Assembly: GCF_000382345.1 (NCBI RefSeq)
Contig: NZ_KB908112.1
Location: 1 to 63,012, forward strand
From: Massilia niastensis DSM 21313
GTDB taxonomy: Bacteria > Pseudomonadota > Gammaproteobacteria > Burkholderiales > Burkholderiaceae_D
DNA: 63,012 nt
Direction: 5' to 3'
Shown: one piece after another, positions 9,040 to 18,063 of the stretch
Layout of the letters: each line of letters begins with the position of its first letter
Position numbering within the stretch: the stretch's first letter is position 1
Made by a program: the position numbers and the translations under genes
The notes under the pieces: model-generated
The model's database searches: none
Told to the model about the DNA's origin: nothing
What the model saw: the letters and a program-made list of their open reading frames with translations, nothing else

Positions 9040-10161
9040 ATGAAACCTGTCGTCATCAGCGGCACCGGCCTGTTTACGCCCGAGAACTCGATCTCCAACG
9101 ACGAGCTGGTAGTGGCCTTCAACGCCTACGTCGAGCTGTTCAACCAGGAAAACGCCGCCGCGATCGCGGCCGGCGAAGCGACTGCGCTGGAGCCGTCGAG
9201 CAGCGGCTTCATCGAGAAGGCATCGGGCATCAAGTCGCGCTACGTGATGGAGAAGTCGGGCATCCTGGACCCGCACCGCATGACCGCGCGCATCGCCGAG
9301 CGCGCCGACGACCAGATCTCGCTGCAGGCCGAGATGTGCCTGGGCGCGGCGCGCGAAGCGCTGGCGCGCGCCAACAAGACCGCGGCCGACATCGACATGG
9401 TGCTGGTCGCCTGCAGCAACATGCAGCGTCCCTACCCCGCCATGGCGGTCGAAGTCCAGGAAGCGCTGGGGATCGACGGTTTCGGCTTCGACATGAACGT
9501 GGCCTGCTCCTCGGCCACCTTCGGCATCGCCACCGCGGTCGACGCGGTGCGCAACGGCCGCGCGCGCGCGGTCCTGATGCTGAATCCCGAGATCACCAGC
9601 GGCCACCTGAACTTCCGCGACCGCGACAGCCACTTCATCTTCGGCGACGCCTGCACCGCCGTGATCGTCGAGGCGGCCGAGACTGCGACCGGCGAACACC
9701 AGTGGGAGATCCTGGACAGCCAGCTCAAGACCAAGTTCTCGAACAACATCCGCAACAACTTCGGCTTCATGAACCGCTTCGACGAGGCGGGCGTGGGCCA
9801 GCCGGACAAGCTGTTCCGCCAGCAGGGCCGCAAGGTGTTCAAGGAAGTGTGCCCGATGGCGGCCGAGACGATCGCCGACACCGTGCACAAGGCCGGCCTC
9901 GAGGTGAAGGACATCTCGCGCTACTGGCTGCACCAGGCGAACCTGAACATGAACCTCCTGATCGCACGCACCCTGCTCGGGCGCGACGCGACGCCGGAGG
10001 AAGCGCCGGTGATCCTCGATACCTATGCCAACACCTCGTCGGCGGGGTCGATCATTGCATTCCACAAGTACCAGGACGATCTGCCGGCGGGAGCCAAGGG
10101 CGTGATCTGCTCGTTCGGCGCCGGCTATTCGATCGGCTGCGTCGTCGTGCGCAAGAAGTAG
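9040..10161 (+). CDS. Beta-ketoacyl-ACP synthase III family protein (FabH-like, long form)
   Basis: 373 residues of thiolase-fold ketosynthase III. The catalytic triad is intact: Cys156 in NVACSSATF, His298 in YWLHQANLNMN, and Asn331 in TYANTSSAGS. It is about 50 residues longer than housekeeping FabH, with an insertion rich in Asn and Phe around residues 233-265. No acyl carrier protein or other fab gene is adjacent, so this is probably a second, specialised KAS III condensing an acyl-CoA with malonyl-ACP, not the main initiation enzyme. The stop codon TAG is the second to fourth base of a REP-like repeat (10158-10269). Convergent with fadH. Confidence 0.88.
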   Translation: MKPVVISGTGLFTPENSISNDELVVAFNAYVELFNQENAAAIAAGEATALEPSSSGFIEKASGIKSRYVMEKSGILDPHRMTARIAERADDQISLQAEMCLGAAREALARANKTAADIDMVLVACSNMQRPYPAMAVEVQEALGIDGFGFDMNVACSSATFGIATAVDAVRNGRARAVLMLNPEITSGHLNFRDRDSHFIFGDACTAVIVEAAETATGEHQWEILDSQLKTKFSNNIRNNFGFMNRFDEAGVGQPDKLFRQQGRKVFKEVCPMAAETIADTVHKAGLEVKDISRYWLHQANLNMNLLIARTLLGRDATPEEAPVILDTYANTSSAGSIIAFHKYQDDLPAGAKGVICSFGAGYSIGCVVVRKK

Positions 10162-10269
10162 GGTGGACGGCTTCGCCGTCCACGCGGTGATAGTTGAAGG
10201 CAAGATCATCGCGCTCGGTATCGTGCCGCCAACTTTCGCCGCGTGGGCGGGAGGACCCGCCCACCCTAC
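10158..10269. repeat. REP-like double palindrome between convergent genes
   Basis: A 112-bp element bounded by GTAGGGTGG and its inverted copy CCACCCTAC. Each half is itself a hairpin (GTGGACGG..CCGTCCAC and GTGGGCGGG..CCCGCCCAC), followed by GCGG in the outward-to-inward direction. It therefore looks like two REP units in inverted orientation, comparable to a BIME. The left half shares CACGCGGTGAT and AGATCATCG with the repeat at 39144. Its bases 2-4 are the TAG stop of the upstream gene. Confidence 0.8.
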
Positions 10270-10278
10270 AGGCCTTTC

Positions 10279-12315
10279 TTAAAGCCGCGCAGCCAGCTCG
10301 GCGCCTTCGCGGATCGCGCGCTTGGCGTCGAGTTCCGCCGCCAGCGCCGCCCCGCCGATCTTGTGGAATCCCGGCCCGCCGCGCGTGCCCTCCGGCGGCA
10401 TCAGCTCCGCCAGGCTCTCCTGCCCCGCGCAGATCACCACGTTATCCACTTCCAGCAGCCGCCGCTCGCCCCCGACGGTGATATGCAGCCCCGCATCGTC
10501 GATGCGCTCGTACTGCACCCCCGCCAGCATGGTCACCCCGTTGCGCACCAGGGTCGCGCGGTGCACCCAGCCCGAGGTCTTGCCCAGTCCCGCCCCCGGC
10601 CTCGTGCTCTTGCGCTGCAACAGCCACACCTGGCGCGGCGGATGCGGCTCCACCTTCGGCGCCAGCCCGCCGGGCGTGGCGACCAGCGGGTCCACGCCCC
10701 ACTCGCCCATCCAGTGCGCGGCCGGCACCGGCAAGGCGACCTGCGGGTCGTGCACCAGGAACTCGCCCATGTCGAAACCGATGCCGCCGGCACCGATGAC
10801 CGCCACCCGCCGGCCCACCGGCTTCCCGTGGCGCAGCACGTCGAGATAGCTCAGCACCTTTGGATGGTCGATGCCCTCGATCTTCGGATGGCGCACGGTG
10901 ATGCCGGTGGCGACGATCACCTCGTCGTAGCCCTCAGCCAGCAGCTGCTCGCGGGTCGCGCGCCGGCCCAGGCGCAGCTCGACGCCGAGCAGTTCGAGCC
11001 GGCGTCCGAAATAGCGGATGGTCTCGGCGAATTCTTCCTTGCCGGGCACGCGCATGGCGACGTTGAACTGGCCGCCGATGCGGTCCAGCGCGTCGAACAG
11101 GGTGACCCGGTGGCCGCGCTCGGCCGCGACCGTGGCCGCCGACAGGCCGGCCGGCCCGGCGCCCACCACCGCGATGCGCTTCGCCTTCACCGGCTTGCGG
11201 TAGACCAGCTCGGTCTCGTGGCAGGCGCGCGGATTGACCAGGCAGGTGGCGCGCCGGTTCGAGAAGGTGTGGTCGAGGCAGGCCTGGTTGCAGGCGATGC
11301 AGGTATTGATCTCGTCGCTGCGGCCGCCGGCGGCCTTGGCGACGAACTCGGGATCGGCCAGGAAGGGACGCGCCATCGACACCAGGTCGGCCGCGCCGCC
11401 GGCCAGCAGCGCCTCGGCCTCGGCCGGCATGTTGATGCGGTTCGAGGCCACCACCGGAATGCTCACCGCGCCGCGCAGGCGCCCCGCCAGGCCGGCGAAG
11501 GCGGCGCGCGGCACCGAGGTGACGATGGTCGGGATCCGGGCCTCGTGCCAGCCGTAGCCGGTGTTCAGGATGTCGACCCCGGCCGCCTCCAGCGCCTGGG
11601 CGGTCGCCACCACTTCGTCCCAGGTGTTGCCGCCTTCGACCAGGTCGAGCAGCGAATGGCGGTACATGAGGATGAACTCGCGGCCCACGCTGGCGCGGAT
11701 GCGCCGCACCACCTCGACCGGCAGGCGCATGCGGTTCTCGATCGAACCGCCCCAGGCGTCAGGGCGCTGGTTGGTGCGCGCGCACAGGAACTGGTTCAGC
11801 AGGTAGCCTTCGCTGCCCATCACCTCGACGCCGTCGTAGCCGGCCAGCTTCGCCAGTTTCGCGCAGCGCGCGTAGGCGCGGATGGTCGCTTCGATGCCGC
11901 GGTCGCTCAGCGCCTTCGGCGTGAAGCGCGAGATCGGCGACTTGAGGCTTGACGCCGAGACCACGAAGGGCTGGTAGCCGTAGCGGCCCGCGTGCAGGAT
12001 CTGCAGCACGATCTTGCCGCCCTCCTCGTGCACGGCGCGGGTGACGCGCCGGTGGTTGGGCACGTCGCCGAGGAAGTTCAGGGTGCCGCCGAAGGGCAGC
12101 AGCCAGCCCTGGCGGTTGGGCGAGATGCCGCCGGTGACGATCAGGCCGACGCCGCCGCGCGCGCGTTCGCGGTAGAACGCGGCCAGCTTGCCGTAGTTGT
12201 AGAAACGGTCTTCGAGCCCGGTGTGCATCGAGCCCATGATCACGCGGTTCTTCAGGGTGGTGAAACCCAGGTCGAGCGGCGCGAGCAGGCGGGGAAAAGC
12301 GGTAGTAGAGGTCAT
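10279..12315 (-). CDS. fadH: NADPH-dependent 2,4-dienoyl-CoA reductase
   Basis: 678 residues from the ATG at 12315 (a GTG one codon earlier is possible). It reduces the 4,5-saturated 2,4-dienoyl-CoA intermediates formed when unsaturated fatty acids pass through beta-oxidation. An N-terminal FMN-binding TIM barrel of the old yellow enzyme type contains the expected Tyr171 and His257. The 4Fe-4S cysteines Cys339, Cys342, Cys346 and Cys358 have the spacing of the E. coli enzyme. A flavin/NADP Rossmann region begins at VVGAGPAGLSAAT (about residue 383). Length matches E. coli FadH (672). No obvious partner gene is adjacent. No strong ribosome-binding site is visible. Confidence 0.95.
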   Translation of the reverse strand: MTSTTAFPRLLAPLDLGFTTLKNRVIMGSMHTGLEDRFYNYGKLAAFYRERARGGVGLIVTGGISPNRQGWLLPFGGTLNFLGDVPNHRRVTRAVHEEGGKIVLQILHAGRYGYQPFVVSASSLKSPISRFTPKALSDRGIEATIRAYARCAKLAKLAGYDGVEVMGSEGYLLNQFLCARTNQRPDAWGGSIENRMRLPVEVVRRIRASVGREFILMYRHSLLDLVEGGNTWDEVVATAQALEAAGVDILNTGYGWHEARIPTIVTSVPRAAFAGLAGRLRGAVSIPVVASNRINMPAEAEALLAGGAADLVSMARPFLADPEFVAKAAGGRSDEINTCIACNQACLDHTFSNRRATCLVNPRACHETELVYRKPVKAKRIAVVGAGPAGLSAATVAAERGHRVTLFDALDRIGGQFNVAMRVPGKEEFAETIRYFGRRLELLGVELRLGRRATREQLLAEGYDEVIVATGITVRHPKIEGIDHPKVLSYLDVLRHGKPVGRRVAVIGAGGIGFDMGEFLVHDPQVALPVPAAHWMGEWGVDPLVATPGGLAPKVEPHPPRQVWLLQRKSTRPGAGLGKTSGWVHRATLVRNGVTMLAGVQYERIDDAGLHITVGGERRLLEVDNVVICAGQESLAELMPPEGTRGGPGFHKIGGAALAAELDAKRAIREGAELAARL

Positions 12316-12374
12316 CACGGCATTACACCGTGATTTCCTGGAGTCGTGTTTCTAAACTGGCCAGAGGCGGCTGC

Positions 12375-12830
12375 TCAGGCCAGGTGGCTTTCGCGGCTGC
12401 GCAGCTCGGCGAACTGCTCGATGCTGCCGATGTTGACCGTGACCGGGTGCAGGCTGGCGTTGGCCGACATCGAGCGCCAGGCGAACTGCCATTCCTGCTC
12501 CTGCGAATGGGCCAGGCTTTTCGTGAAGGCGGCGCCGAGGCGCGAACGGCTGCCGTATTCGACCGGGCCGTCGATGCCCGCCCAGTTCGGCAGCATGCGC
12601 TGCACCGCGCGGTGCAGGCGCTCGCCGAATTCCTCGGTGTTGTGGATGACCAGGCAGGTATCGGCCGGGGCCAGCACATCGAACAGGCGCTTGTCCCAGG
12701 CCTGGGAAAACGACAGGGTCAGGAAGCCGCCGGACGGAACCAGGCGGAACTGGCCGCCACGCAGCGCGGCGTCGAGCTCGGCGTGCAGTGCGTAGCGGTG
12801 GAGGGTCGGGGGGCGTTGGTAGTCGTGCAT
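12375..12830 (-). CDS. Conserved-looking hypothetical protein
   Basis: 151 residues; I do not recognise the family. It has no signal peptide or membrane segment. It is mixed alpha/beta in composition, with a hydrophobic core (FLTLSFSQAWDKRLFDVL, about residues 36-53) and a C-terminal segment QEQEWQFAWRSM. GAAAGA before the start resembles a Shine-Dalgarno. It sits 19 bp downstream of the DUF2721 membrane protein gene on the same strand, so the two are probably cotranscribed. Confidence 0.7.
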   Translation of the reverse strand: MHDYQRPPTLHRYALHAELDAALRGGQFRLVPSGGFLTLSFSQAWDKRLFDVLAPADTCLVIHNTEEFGERLHRAVQRMLPNWAGIDGPVEYGSRSRLGAAFTKSLAHSQEQEWQFAWRSMSANASLHPVTVNIGSIEQFAELRSRESHLA

Positions 12831-12849
12831 AAATTCTTTCGTGACCGCG

Positions 12850-13302
12850 TCAGCGGGGAGACTGCTGCGTGAGCGAAGCGACGTGCTGCATGCGCATGAA
12901 GCGCGATGCGATGAGGATCTCGCGCAGGAAGAAAACGAAGCTGCAGATCAGGCCGATCATCGCGAGCACGAAGCAGCCCGCGATGTACTGGTCGAGCGGC
13001 AGGTTGGTGGTGTCGCCCAGGAACAGCATCGCGATCACCACGCAGATCAGCAGGCCGCAGGAAGTGCTGGAGGTGATCGCGAAGTTGATCAGGTGCGAAC
13101 GCTGGTACATATGCTCGAGCTCGGCGGAAAACTCTTCGTTCCGGCTTACTTTCAGGCGGTCTTCGAGCACCCGGGTGCGGTCGATGATGCGCGCCAGGCG
13201 GTTGGTCAGCACGGTCAGCTTGGTTGCCACCCCGGTCAGGAGGAAAACCGGCGCGATCGCCAGCTGGATGACATGACCGATGTCGCTGATCTGGATATTC
13301 AT
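12850..13302 (-). CDS. DUF2721 family inner-membrane protein
   Basis: 150 residues with three predicted membrane segments: near the N-terminus (IGHVIQLAIAPVFLLTGV), about residues 75-95 (FAITSSTSCGLLICVVIAML) and about 107-128. The segment TKLTVLTNRLARIIDRTRVLEDR after the first helix is characteristic of DUF2721. Function is unknown. It is followed closely by the 151-residue hypothetical gene. Confidence 0.85.
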   Translation of the reverse strand: MNIQISDIGHVIQLAIAPVFLLTGVATKLTVLTNRLARIIDRTRVLEDRLKVSRNEEFSAELEHMYQRSHLINFAITSSTSCGLLICVVIAMLFLGDTTNLPLDQYIAGCFVLAMIGLICSFVFFLREILIASRFMRMQHVASLTQQSPR

Positions 13303-13371
13303 GAAAACACGTTCGAATTGTTGTGGTGTGTCTGGTTGCTAGTGTAGCAGCCCGCGCGGGCTGGCCTGCAC

Positions 13372-14328
13372 TCAATCGAAGCGGCCGTGCCGCTTGAACT
13401 GTTCGGTGGCCGACACCAGCGCGCGCGCGATGCCGCTTTCCAGCGCGCCGTGGCCGGCGTCGGGAATCATGTGCAGCTTCGCGCCGGGCCAGGCCGCGTG
13501 CAGGCGGTAGGCGGACAGCGGCGGGCAGATGACGTCGTAGCGGCCCTGCACGATCACCGCCGGCAGGTGGGCGATCCGGCCGACCTCGCGCACCAGCTGG
13601 TCTTCCTCGACGAAGGCGCCGTTGGCCATGTAGTGCGATTCGAGCCGGCCCACGCCCAGGTCGAGCGTGTCGGACGAGACTTCCTCGGGCTGGGGCAGCA
13701 GGAACACCCGGCGCCCCTCGAAGCGGCTCCAGGCGCGCGCGGCCGGCCAGTATACATCCGGGTCGTGGCACAGGAGGCGGCTGGCATAGGCCTTCAGCAG
13801 GTCGCCGCGCTCTTCCTGTGGGATGGGCGCCACGAATTCCTCGTACAGCTCGGGATAGAACCAGCGCACGCCATTCAGGAACCAGTCGACTTCGGCGTGG
13901 GTGCACAGGAAGATCCCGCGCAGCACGAAGCCGAGGCAGCGCTGCGGGTGCGCCTGGCCGTAGGCCAGGGCCAGGGTCGAGCCCCACGAGCCGCCGAACA
14001 CCAGCCAGCGCTCGATGCCGAACAGCGCGCGCAGGCGCTCGATGTCCTCGATCAGGAGCTGGGTGGTGTTGTTGCGCCACTCGCCCAGCGGGGTAGACTT
14101 GCCGGCGCCGCGCTGGTCGAACAGGATCACGCGGTAGGCGCGCGGATCGAAGAAGCGCCGGTGCTGGGGCGACAGCCCGGCGCCCGGGCCACCGTGCAGG
14201 AACAGCACCGGGATGCCGTCCGGGTTGCCGACTTCTTCCCAGTAGATCGTGTGCAGCTCGTCGACGGCGAGCATGCCATGGCGGTTGGGCTGGATCGGCG
14301 GGAATAGCGACGGCGGCGTGACAGGCAT
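13372..14328 (-). CDS. pip: Proline iminopeptidase (S33 alpha/beta hydrolase)
   Basis: 318 residues from the ATG at 14328, preceded by AGAGAG. It removes N-terminal proline from peptides. It shows the oxyanion region HGGPGAG, the nucleophile elbow GGSWGS with Ser114, Asp265 in GRYDVI and His293 in DAGHGA, and the DQRGAGKSTP segment typical of bacterial prolyl aminopeptidases. There is no signal peptide, so it is cytoplasmic. A longer open frame upstream (to 14580) overlaps the neighbouring gene's territory and looks non-coding. Confidence 0.95.
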   Translation of the reverse strand: MPVTPPSLFPPIQPNRHGMLAVDELHTIYWEEVGNPDGIPVLFLHGGPGAGLSPQHRRFFDPRAYRVILFDQRGAGKSTPLGEWRNNTTQLLIEDIERLRALFGIERWLVFGGSWGSTLALAYGQAHPQRCLGFVLRGIFLCTHAEVDWFLNGVRWFYPELYEEFVAPIPQEERGDLLKAYASRLLCHDPDVYWPAARAWSRFEGRRVFLLPQPEEVSSDTLDLGVGRLESHYMANGAFVEEDQLVREVGRIAHLPAVIVQGRYDVICPPLSAYRLHAAWPGAKLHMIPDAGHGALESGIARALVSATEQFKRHGRFD

Positions 14329-14381
14329 GGCGGCTCTCTTGGTGGGTCTGGGAACCGATTGTAGCGTACCGCCCTGCGGTT

Positions 14382-15707
14382 TCAGAAGAAGGTATTGACG
14401 GCGAAGCGCACCGCGTAGGCGTCGTCCACCGCCAGCAGCAGGCTCCATTTGTCGAAGGTCGTGCACGGGTGCGAGATCCCGCAGCCGACCAGGTCGCCCA
14501 CCGCCAGGGCTTCGCACAGCGGGTCGCCTTCCGGCAGGCGCAGGTAGGCGTGCTGGTCGTTCAGCTTGACGATCTCGCAACCCGGCGGCAGCGGCGCAGG
14601 CAGAACCGCTTCGCTGCCGGGCCGGTGGATGAACAGCGGCACCGGCAGGTCGACATCGTAGGAGGCGTCGCGCTTGCCCATGGTCAGGATCGCCAGGGTC
14701 GGCTCGGGGCGCGACTGCACCATGCTCCAGACCTCGAGCGCCGGACGCAGGCCGCCTTGCGGCCGGCCTTCGCGCTCGTCGAGTTCCTTCAGCTGGCGGT
14801 AATAGGTGCCGTGGTCGCTGGTCAGGTAGCAGCCGCTGCGCAGGACCGCGCGCACCGGGCGCGACAGGTCCGCGATGCCGGCGAAGCCGCGCGCCACCAG
14901 GTCGAAGTAGGACGAGCCGCCGGCCGACAGCAGGATCTCCGGCGTGCCGAACAGCCCGTCGGCGTCGGCGCCGCGCACCAGGGCCACCAGCTGTTCCAGG
15001 AAGGTGTTCACGGCGGCCACGTCGGCGGCGCGGTCATGGGTGACCAGCAGGCCCTCGTAGCCTTCGAAGCCGGCCAGCGCCAGGCCCTCGGCCTGCGCGG
15101 CGGCGCGCGCCACCGCGAGCGCGGCGTCGGGGGTGCGGCAGCCGGCGCGCTTGCCCGCCAGGCCCAGCTCGACCAGCACCGGCAGCGGGCGCGCCAGTCC
15201 CTTGGCCTGCACGGCCGCCGCCAGCCGCGCCACGCCGTCCAGCGAGTCGGCCAGCACGATGCATTCGAAGTCGGGATCGCCGTGCAGCAGCGACAGCACG
15301 CTGTCGATGTCGGCGCGCGCGACCAGCTGGTTGGCCAGCAGCACGCGGCGCACGCCGAAGCGGTGCGCGAGCTGCACCTGGGTGGCGCTGGCCAGGGTGA
15401 TGCCCCAGGCGCCATTGGCCAGCTGGGCGCCGAACAGCTGCGGGCTCATCGTGGTCTTGCCGTGCGGCGCCAGGGTCACGCCGTAGCGTTCGCAGAAGGC
15501 GCGCATCCAGTCGAGGTTGTGGCGCAGCGCCGATTCCTTGAGCACCGCGACCGGGAAACTGGTGTCGCCACGCAGGATGTTCCAGCCCTGGACCGGGATC
15601 GCGCCCTGGCGCAGGGGCTCGCGCAGGGGCAGGCCCTTGGTGCCGGGGTGGAGCAGTTGTTCTTCGAGGCCGGACAGCGCGAGGCCGCCGTGGGGTAAGG
15701 TGTGCAT
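14382..15707 (-). CDS. Fold-type III PLP enzyme (amino acid deaminase / D-threonine aldolase family)
   Basis: 441 residues. The N-terminal alanine-racemase-like barrel carries the PLP lysine, Lys84 in PHGKTTMSP. The C-terminal beta domain carries the metal-site signatures NDQHAYL and GISHPCTTFDKW typical of the D-threonine aldolase/D-serine dehydratase group. Annotated relatives are called amino acid deaminase or D-TA family enzymes. The true substrate (D-serine, D-threonine or a hydroxyaspartate) cannot be read. No obvious Shine-Dalgarno is seen before the ATG. It stands between the pha terminator and pip, all on the minus strand. Confidence 0.85.
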   Translation of the reverse strand: MHTLPHGGLALSGLEEQLLHPGTKGLPLREPLRQGAIPVQGWNILRGDTSFPVAVLKESALRHNLDWMRAFCERYGVTLAPHGKTTMSPQLFGAQLANGAWGITLASATQVQLAHRFGVRRVLLANQLVARADIDSVLSLLHGDPDFECIVLADSLDGVARLAAAVQAKGLARPLPVLVELGLAGKRAGCRTPDAALAVARAAAQAEGLALAGFEGYEGLLVTHDRAADVAAVNTFLEQLVALVRGADADGLFGTPEILLSAGGSSYFDLVARGFAGIADLSRPVRAVLRSGCYLTSDHGTYYRQLKELDEREGRPQGGLRPALEVWSMVQSRPEPTLAILTMGKRDASYDVDLPVPLFIHRPGSEAVLPAPLPPGCEIVKLNDQHAYLRLPEGDPLCEALAVGDLVGCGISHPCTTFDKWSLLLAVDDAYAVRFAVNTFF

Positions 15708-15767
15708 GGGGTCGTGGCTTGATGACGGGCGGATGAATATTGTAAGCCCGCTGCCAGGACCGCAAAG

Positions 15768-15796
15768 AAAAAAGCACCGCCGAAGCGGTGCTTTTT
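15768..15796 (-). terminator. Intrinsic terminator of the phaAB operon
   Basis: GCACCGC, loop, GCGGTGC with A6 on the left and T5 on the right as read on the plus strand. On the minus strand the hairpin is followed by six T, 21 bp after the phaB stop. It separates phaB from the downstream PLP-enzyme gene. Confidence 0.9.
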
Positions 15797-15816
15797 GACG
15801 CGATGCGACGCGCGGA

Positions 15817-16557
15817 TCAGAACATGTGCTGACCGCCGTTGATCGCGATGTTGGCGCCGGTAACGAAGGCAGCCTCGTCCGAGGACAGGTAGGCCACCAG
15901 GCCCGCCACTTCTTCCGGTTTGCCCAGGCGGCCCATCGGAATCTGCGGCAGGATCTTCGTTTCCAGCACTTCGCTCGGGATGTCCATCACCATCTTGGTG
16001 CCGATGTAGCCCGGCGAGATGGTGTTGACGGTCACGCCCTTGCGCGCCACTTCCAGCGCCAGCGCCTTGGTGAAGCCGTGCATGCCGGCCTTGGCTGCCG
16101 AGTAGTTGGTCTGGCCGAAAGCGCCCTTCTGGCCGTTCACCGACGAGATGTTGATGATCCGGCCCCAGCCGCGCTCGACCATGCCGTCGCAGACCGGCTT
16201 GGTCATGTTGAACACGGAGTCCAGGTTGGTCTTCATGACCAGGTCCCAGTTCGGCTTGTCCATTTTCTTGAAGGTCATGTCGCGGGTGATGCCCGCGTTG
16301 TTGACCAGCACGTCGACCGGGCCGACATCCTGCTCGATCTGGCGCACGCACTGCTGCGCCGAATCGTAGTCCGCCACGTCGCAGGCATAGGCCTTGAAGT
16401 CCAGGCCCTGCTCGCGCATCGTGCTCAGCCAGGCGTCTGCCTTGGTGTTACCCGGCGAAAAGGTCGTGACAACCCGATATCCCAGTGCAGCCAACTTGAT
16501 GCAGACCGCTTCGCCCAGGCCGCCCATGCCGCCCGTCACTAATGCTACTCGTGCCAT
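15817..16557 (-). CDS. phaB: Acetoacetyl-CoA reductase
   Basis: 246 residues of the short-chain dehydrogenase family, the usual PhaB length. It reduces acetoacetyl-CoA to (R)-3-hydroxybutyryl-CoA with NADPH for polyhydroxybutyrate synthesis. Visible are the nucleotide-binding TGGMGGLG near the N-terminus, NNAG at 86-89, the catalytic Ser139, Tyr152 and Lys156 in YSAAK, and the PhaB-typical GQKGAFGQTNYS. It lies 48 bp downstream of phaA on the same strand and ends at a terminator, so phaA-phaB form an operon. The polymerase gene phaC is not in the window. Confidence 0.97.
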   Translation of the reverse strand: MARVALVTGGMGGLGEAVCIKLAALGYRVVTTFSPGNTKADAWLSTMREQGLDFKAYACDVADYDSAQQCVRQIEQDVGPVDVLVNNAGITRDMTFKKMDKPNWDLVMKTNLDSVFNMTKPVCDGMVERGWGRIINISSVNGQKGAFGQTNYSAAKAGMHGFTKALALEVARKGVTVNTISPGYIGTKMVMDIPSEVLETKILPQIPMGRLGKPEEVAGLVAYLSSDEAAFVTGANIAINGGQHMF

Positions 16558-16605
16558 TGTCTTCTCCAGATTTTTAGTTAATCACGTCCCTATACTTCCA
16601 CAGCG

Positions 16606-17784
16606 TCAGTCGCGCTCCACCGCCAGCGCCACACCCATGCCGCCGCCGATACACAGGCTGGCCAGGCCGCGCTTGGCGTCGCGCCTGATCATTTCGTACA
16701 GCAGGGTGACCAGCACGCGGGCGCCGGACGCGCCGATCGGGTGACCGAGCGCGATTGCGCCACCGTTCACGTTGATCTTCGAGGTGTCCCAGCCCATTTC
16801 CTTGTTCACGGCGATGGCCTGGGCAGCGAAGGCCTCGTTGATTTCCATCAGGTCCACGTCCTCGTGCTTCCAACCGGCCTTCTGCAGGCACAGTTTCGAC
16901 GCCGATACCGGGCCCATGCCCATGACCGATGGGTCCAGGCCGGCCGAGGAATAAGCCTTGATGCGCGCCAGCGGGGTCAGGCCCAGCTCGCGCGCCTTGC
17001 TGGCGCTCATCATGATCACAGCTGCCGCGCCGTCGTTCAGGCCGGACGCATTGCCGGCGGTGACGCTGCCTTCCTTGTTGAAGGCCGGACGCAGGCTGGA
17101 CAGCCCTTCGAGGGTGGCGCCATGTTTCGGGTATTCATCGGTGTCGAACACTACCGTGCCTTTCTTGGACGGAATCTCGATCGGGATGATCTCGTCCTTG
17201 AAGCGGCCTGCCTTCTGGGCGGCCTCGGCTTTGAGTTGCGATTGCAAGGCGAATTCATCCTGCTCCGCGCGCGACACTTCGTACTTGCGCGCGACGTTTT
17301 CGGCCGTCACGCCCATGTGGTACTGGTTGTAGACGTCCCACAGGCCGTCCACGATCATCGTATCGGTCAGCTTGGCGTCACCCATGCGGAAACCGTCACG
17401 CGAGCCGCTGAGCACGTGCGGGGACGCGCTCATGTTTTCCTGTCCGCCGGCGATGACGATCTCCGCGTCGCCGCAGCGGATCGCCTGGGTCGCCAGGTGG
17501 GTCGCCTTCAGGCCGCTGCCGCACACCTTGTTGATGGTGTAGGCGGGAACCATGTCCGGCAAGCCGGCCTTGATGACCGACTGGCGGGCCGGATTCTGGC
17601 CCACGCCCGCAGTCAGCACCTGACCCATGATCACTTCGCTGATGGTTGCAGGATCGATCCCCGTCTTCGCGAGCAGGTGCCGGATCACCTGCGCGCCGAG
17701 TTCGGCGGCTGGGATCTTGGCGAGCGTGCCGCCGAATTTGCCGACTGCAGTGCGGCCGGCGGCCACGATTACTACGTCTTCCAT
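16606..17784 (-). CDS. phaA: Acetyl-CoA C-acetyltransferase (beta-ketothiolase)
   Basis: 392 residues, the standard length. It condenses two acetyl-CoA to acetoacetyl-CoA, the first step of polyhydroxybutyrate synthesis. The active-site residues are all present: Cys88 in NKVCGSGL, His348 in GHPIGASG and Cys378 in SLCIGGGMG. It is first in the phaAB operon and divergent from minC. The 279-bp upstream gap holds a perfect 22-nt palindrome at 17891-17912 and a minus-strand TAATAT hexamer at 17875-17880 that may be its -10 box. Confidence 0.97.
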   Translation of the reverse strand: MEDVVIVAAGRTAVGKFGGTLAKIPAAELGAQVIRHLLAKTGIDPATISEVIMGQVLTAGVGQNPARQSVIKAGLPDMVPAYTINKVCGSGLKATHLATQAIRCGDAEIVIAGGQENMSASPHVLSGSRDGFRMGDAKLTDTMIVDGLWDVYNQYHMGVTAENVARKYEVSRAEQDEFALQSQLKAEAAQKAGRFKDEIIPIEIPSKKGTVVFDTDEYPKHGATLEGLSSLRPAFNKEGSVTAGNASGLNDGAAAVIMMSASKARELGLTPLARIKAYSSAGLDPSVMGMGPVSASKLCLQKAGWKHEDVDLMEINEAFAAQAIAVNKEMGWDTSKINVNGGAIALGHPIGASGARVLVTLLYEMIRRDAKRGLASLCIGGGMGVALAVERD

Positions 17785-17890
17785 GTCAATCTCCGTTCTC
17801 CCGGCCCGACAGGCCGGCTGGTTGAGAAAGCGTGCTGGCGCTGCACCGTGCGCCAGCGTTGCGAAAACCCATGCATATTACGATCGGGGG

Positions 17891-17912
17891 TCTGCTTAAA
17901 TGTTTAAGCAGA
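17891..17912. promoter_or_regulatory. Perfect palindrome, operator candidate between phaA and minC
   Basis: TCTGCTTAAA, two bases, then TTTAAGCAGA: ten-base arms with perfect symmetry in the divergent phaA/minC region. A minus-strand TAATAT (17875-17880) lies 10 bp beyond it, so a bound dimer would cover the -35 region of phaA. The shape fits a TetR-type or similar dimeric regulator. It does not look like the GC-rich PhaR site I know of. The rest of the gap is A+T-rich and contains a possible minC promoter ending TAGAAT at 18059. Confidence 0.5.
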
Positions 17913-18063
17913 GTCAATCTTATCAGTTTATTCATTAAATACAACCTGTCAGGATGCTCATTCAGCCTGCTGAGCGACTTATTTTTACTACATAGGCAAA
18001 GCGTCAATTTCCGCTAGGAATGATGCGTACACGCTTGTCCATTCCCGTAAATTTCACAGTAGA

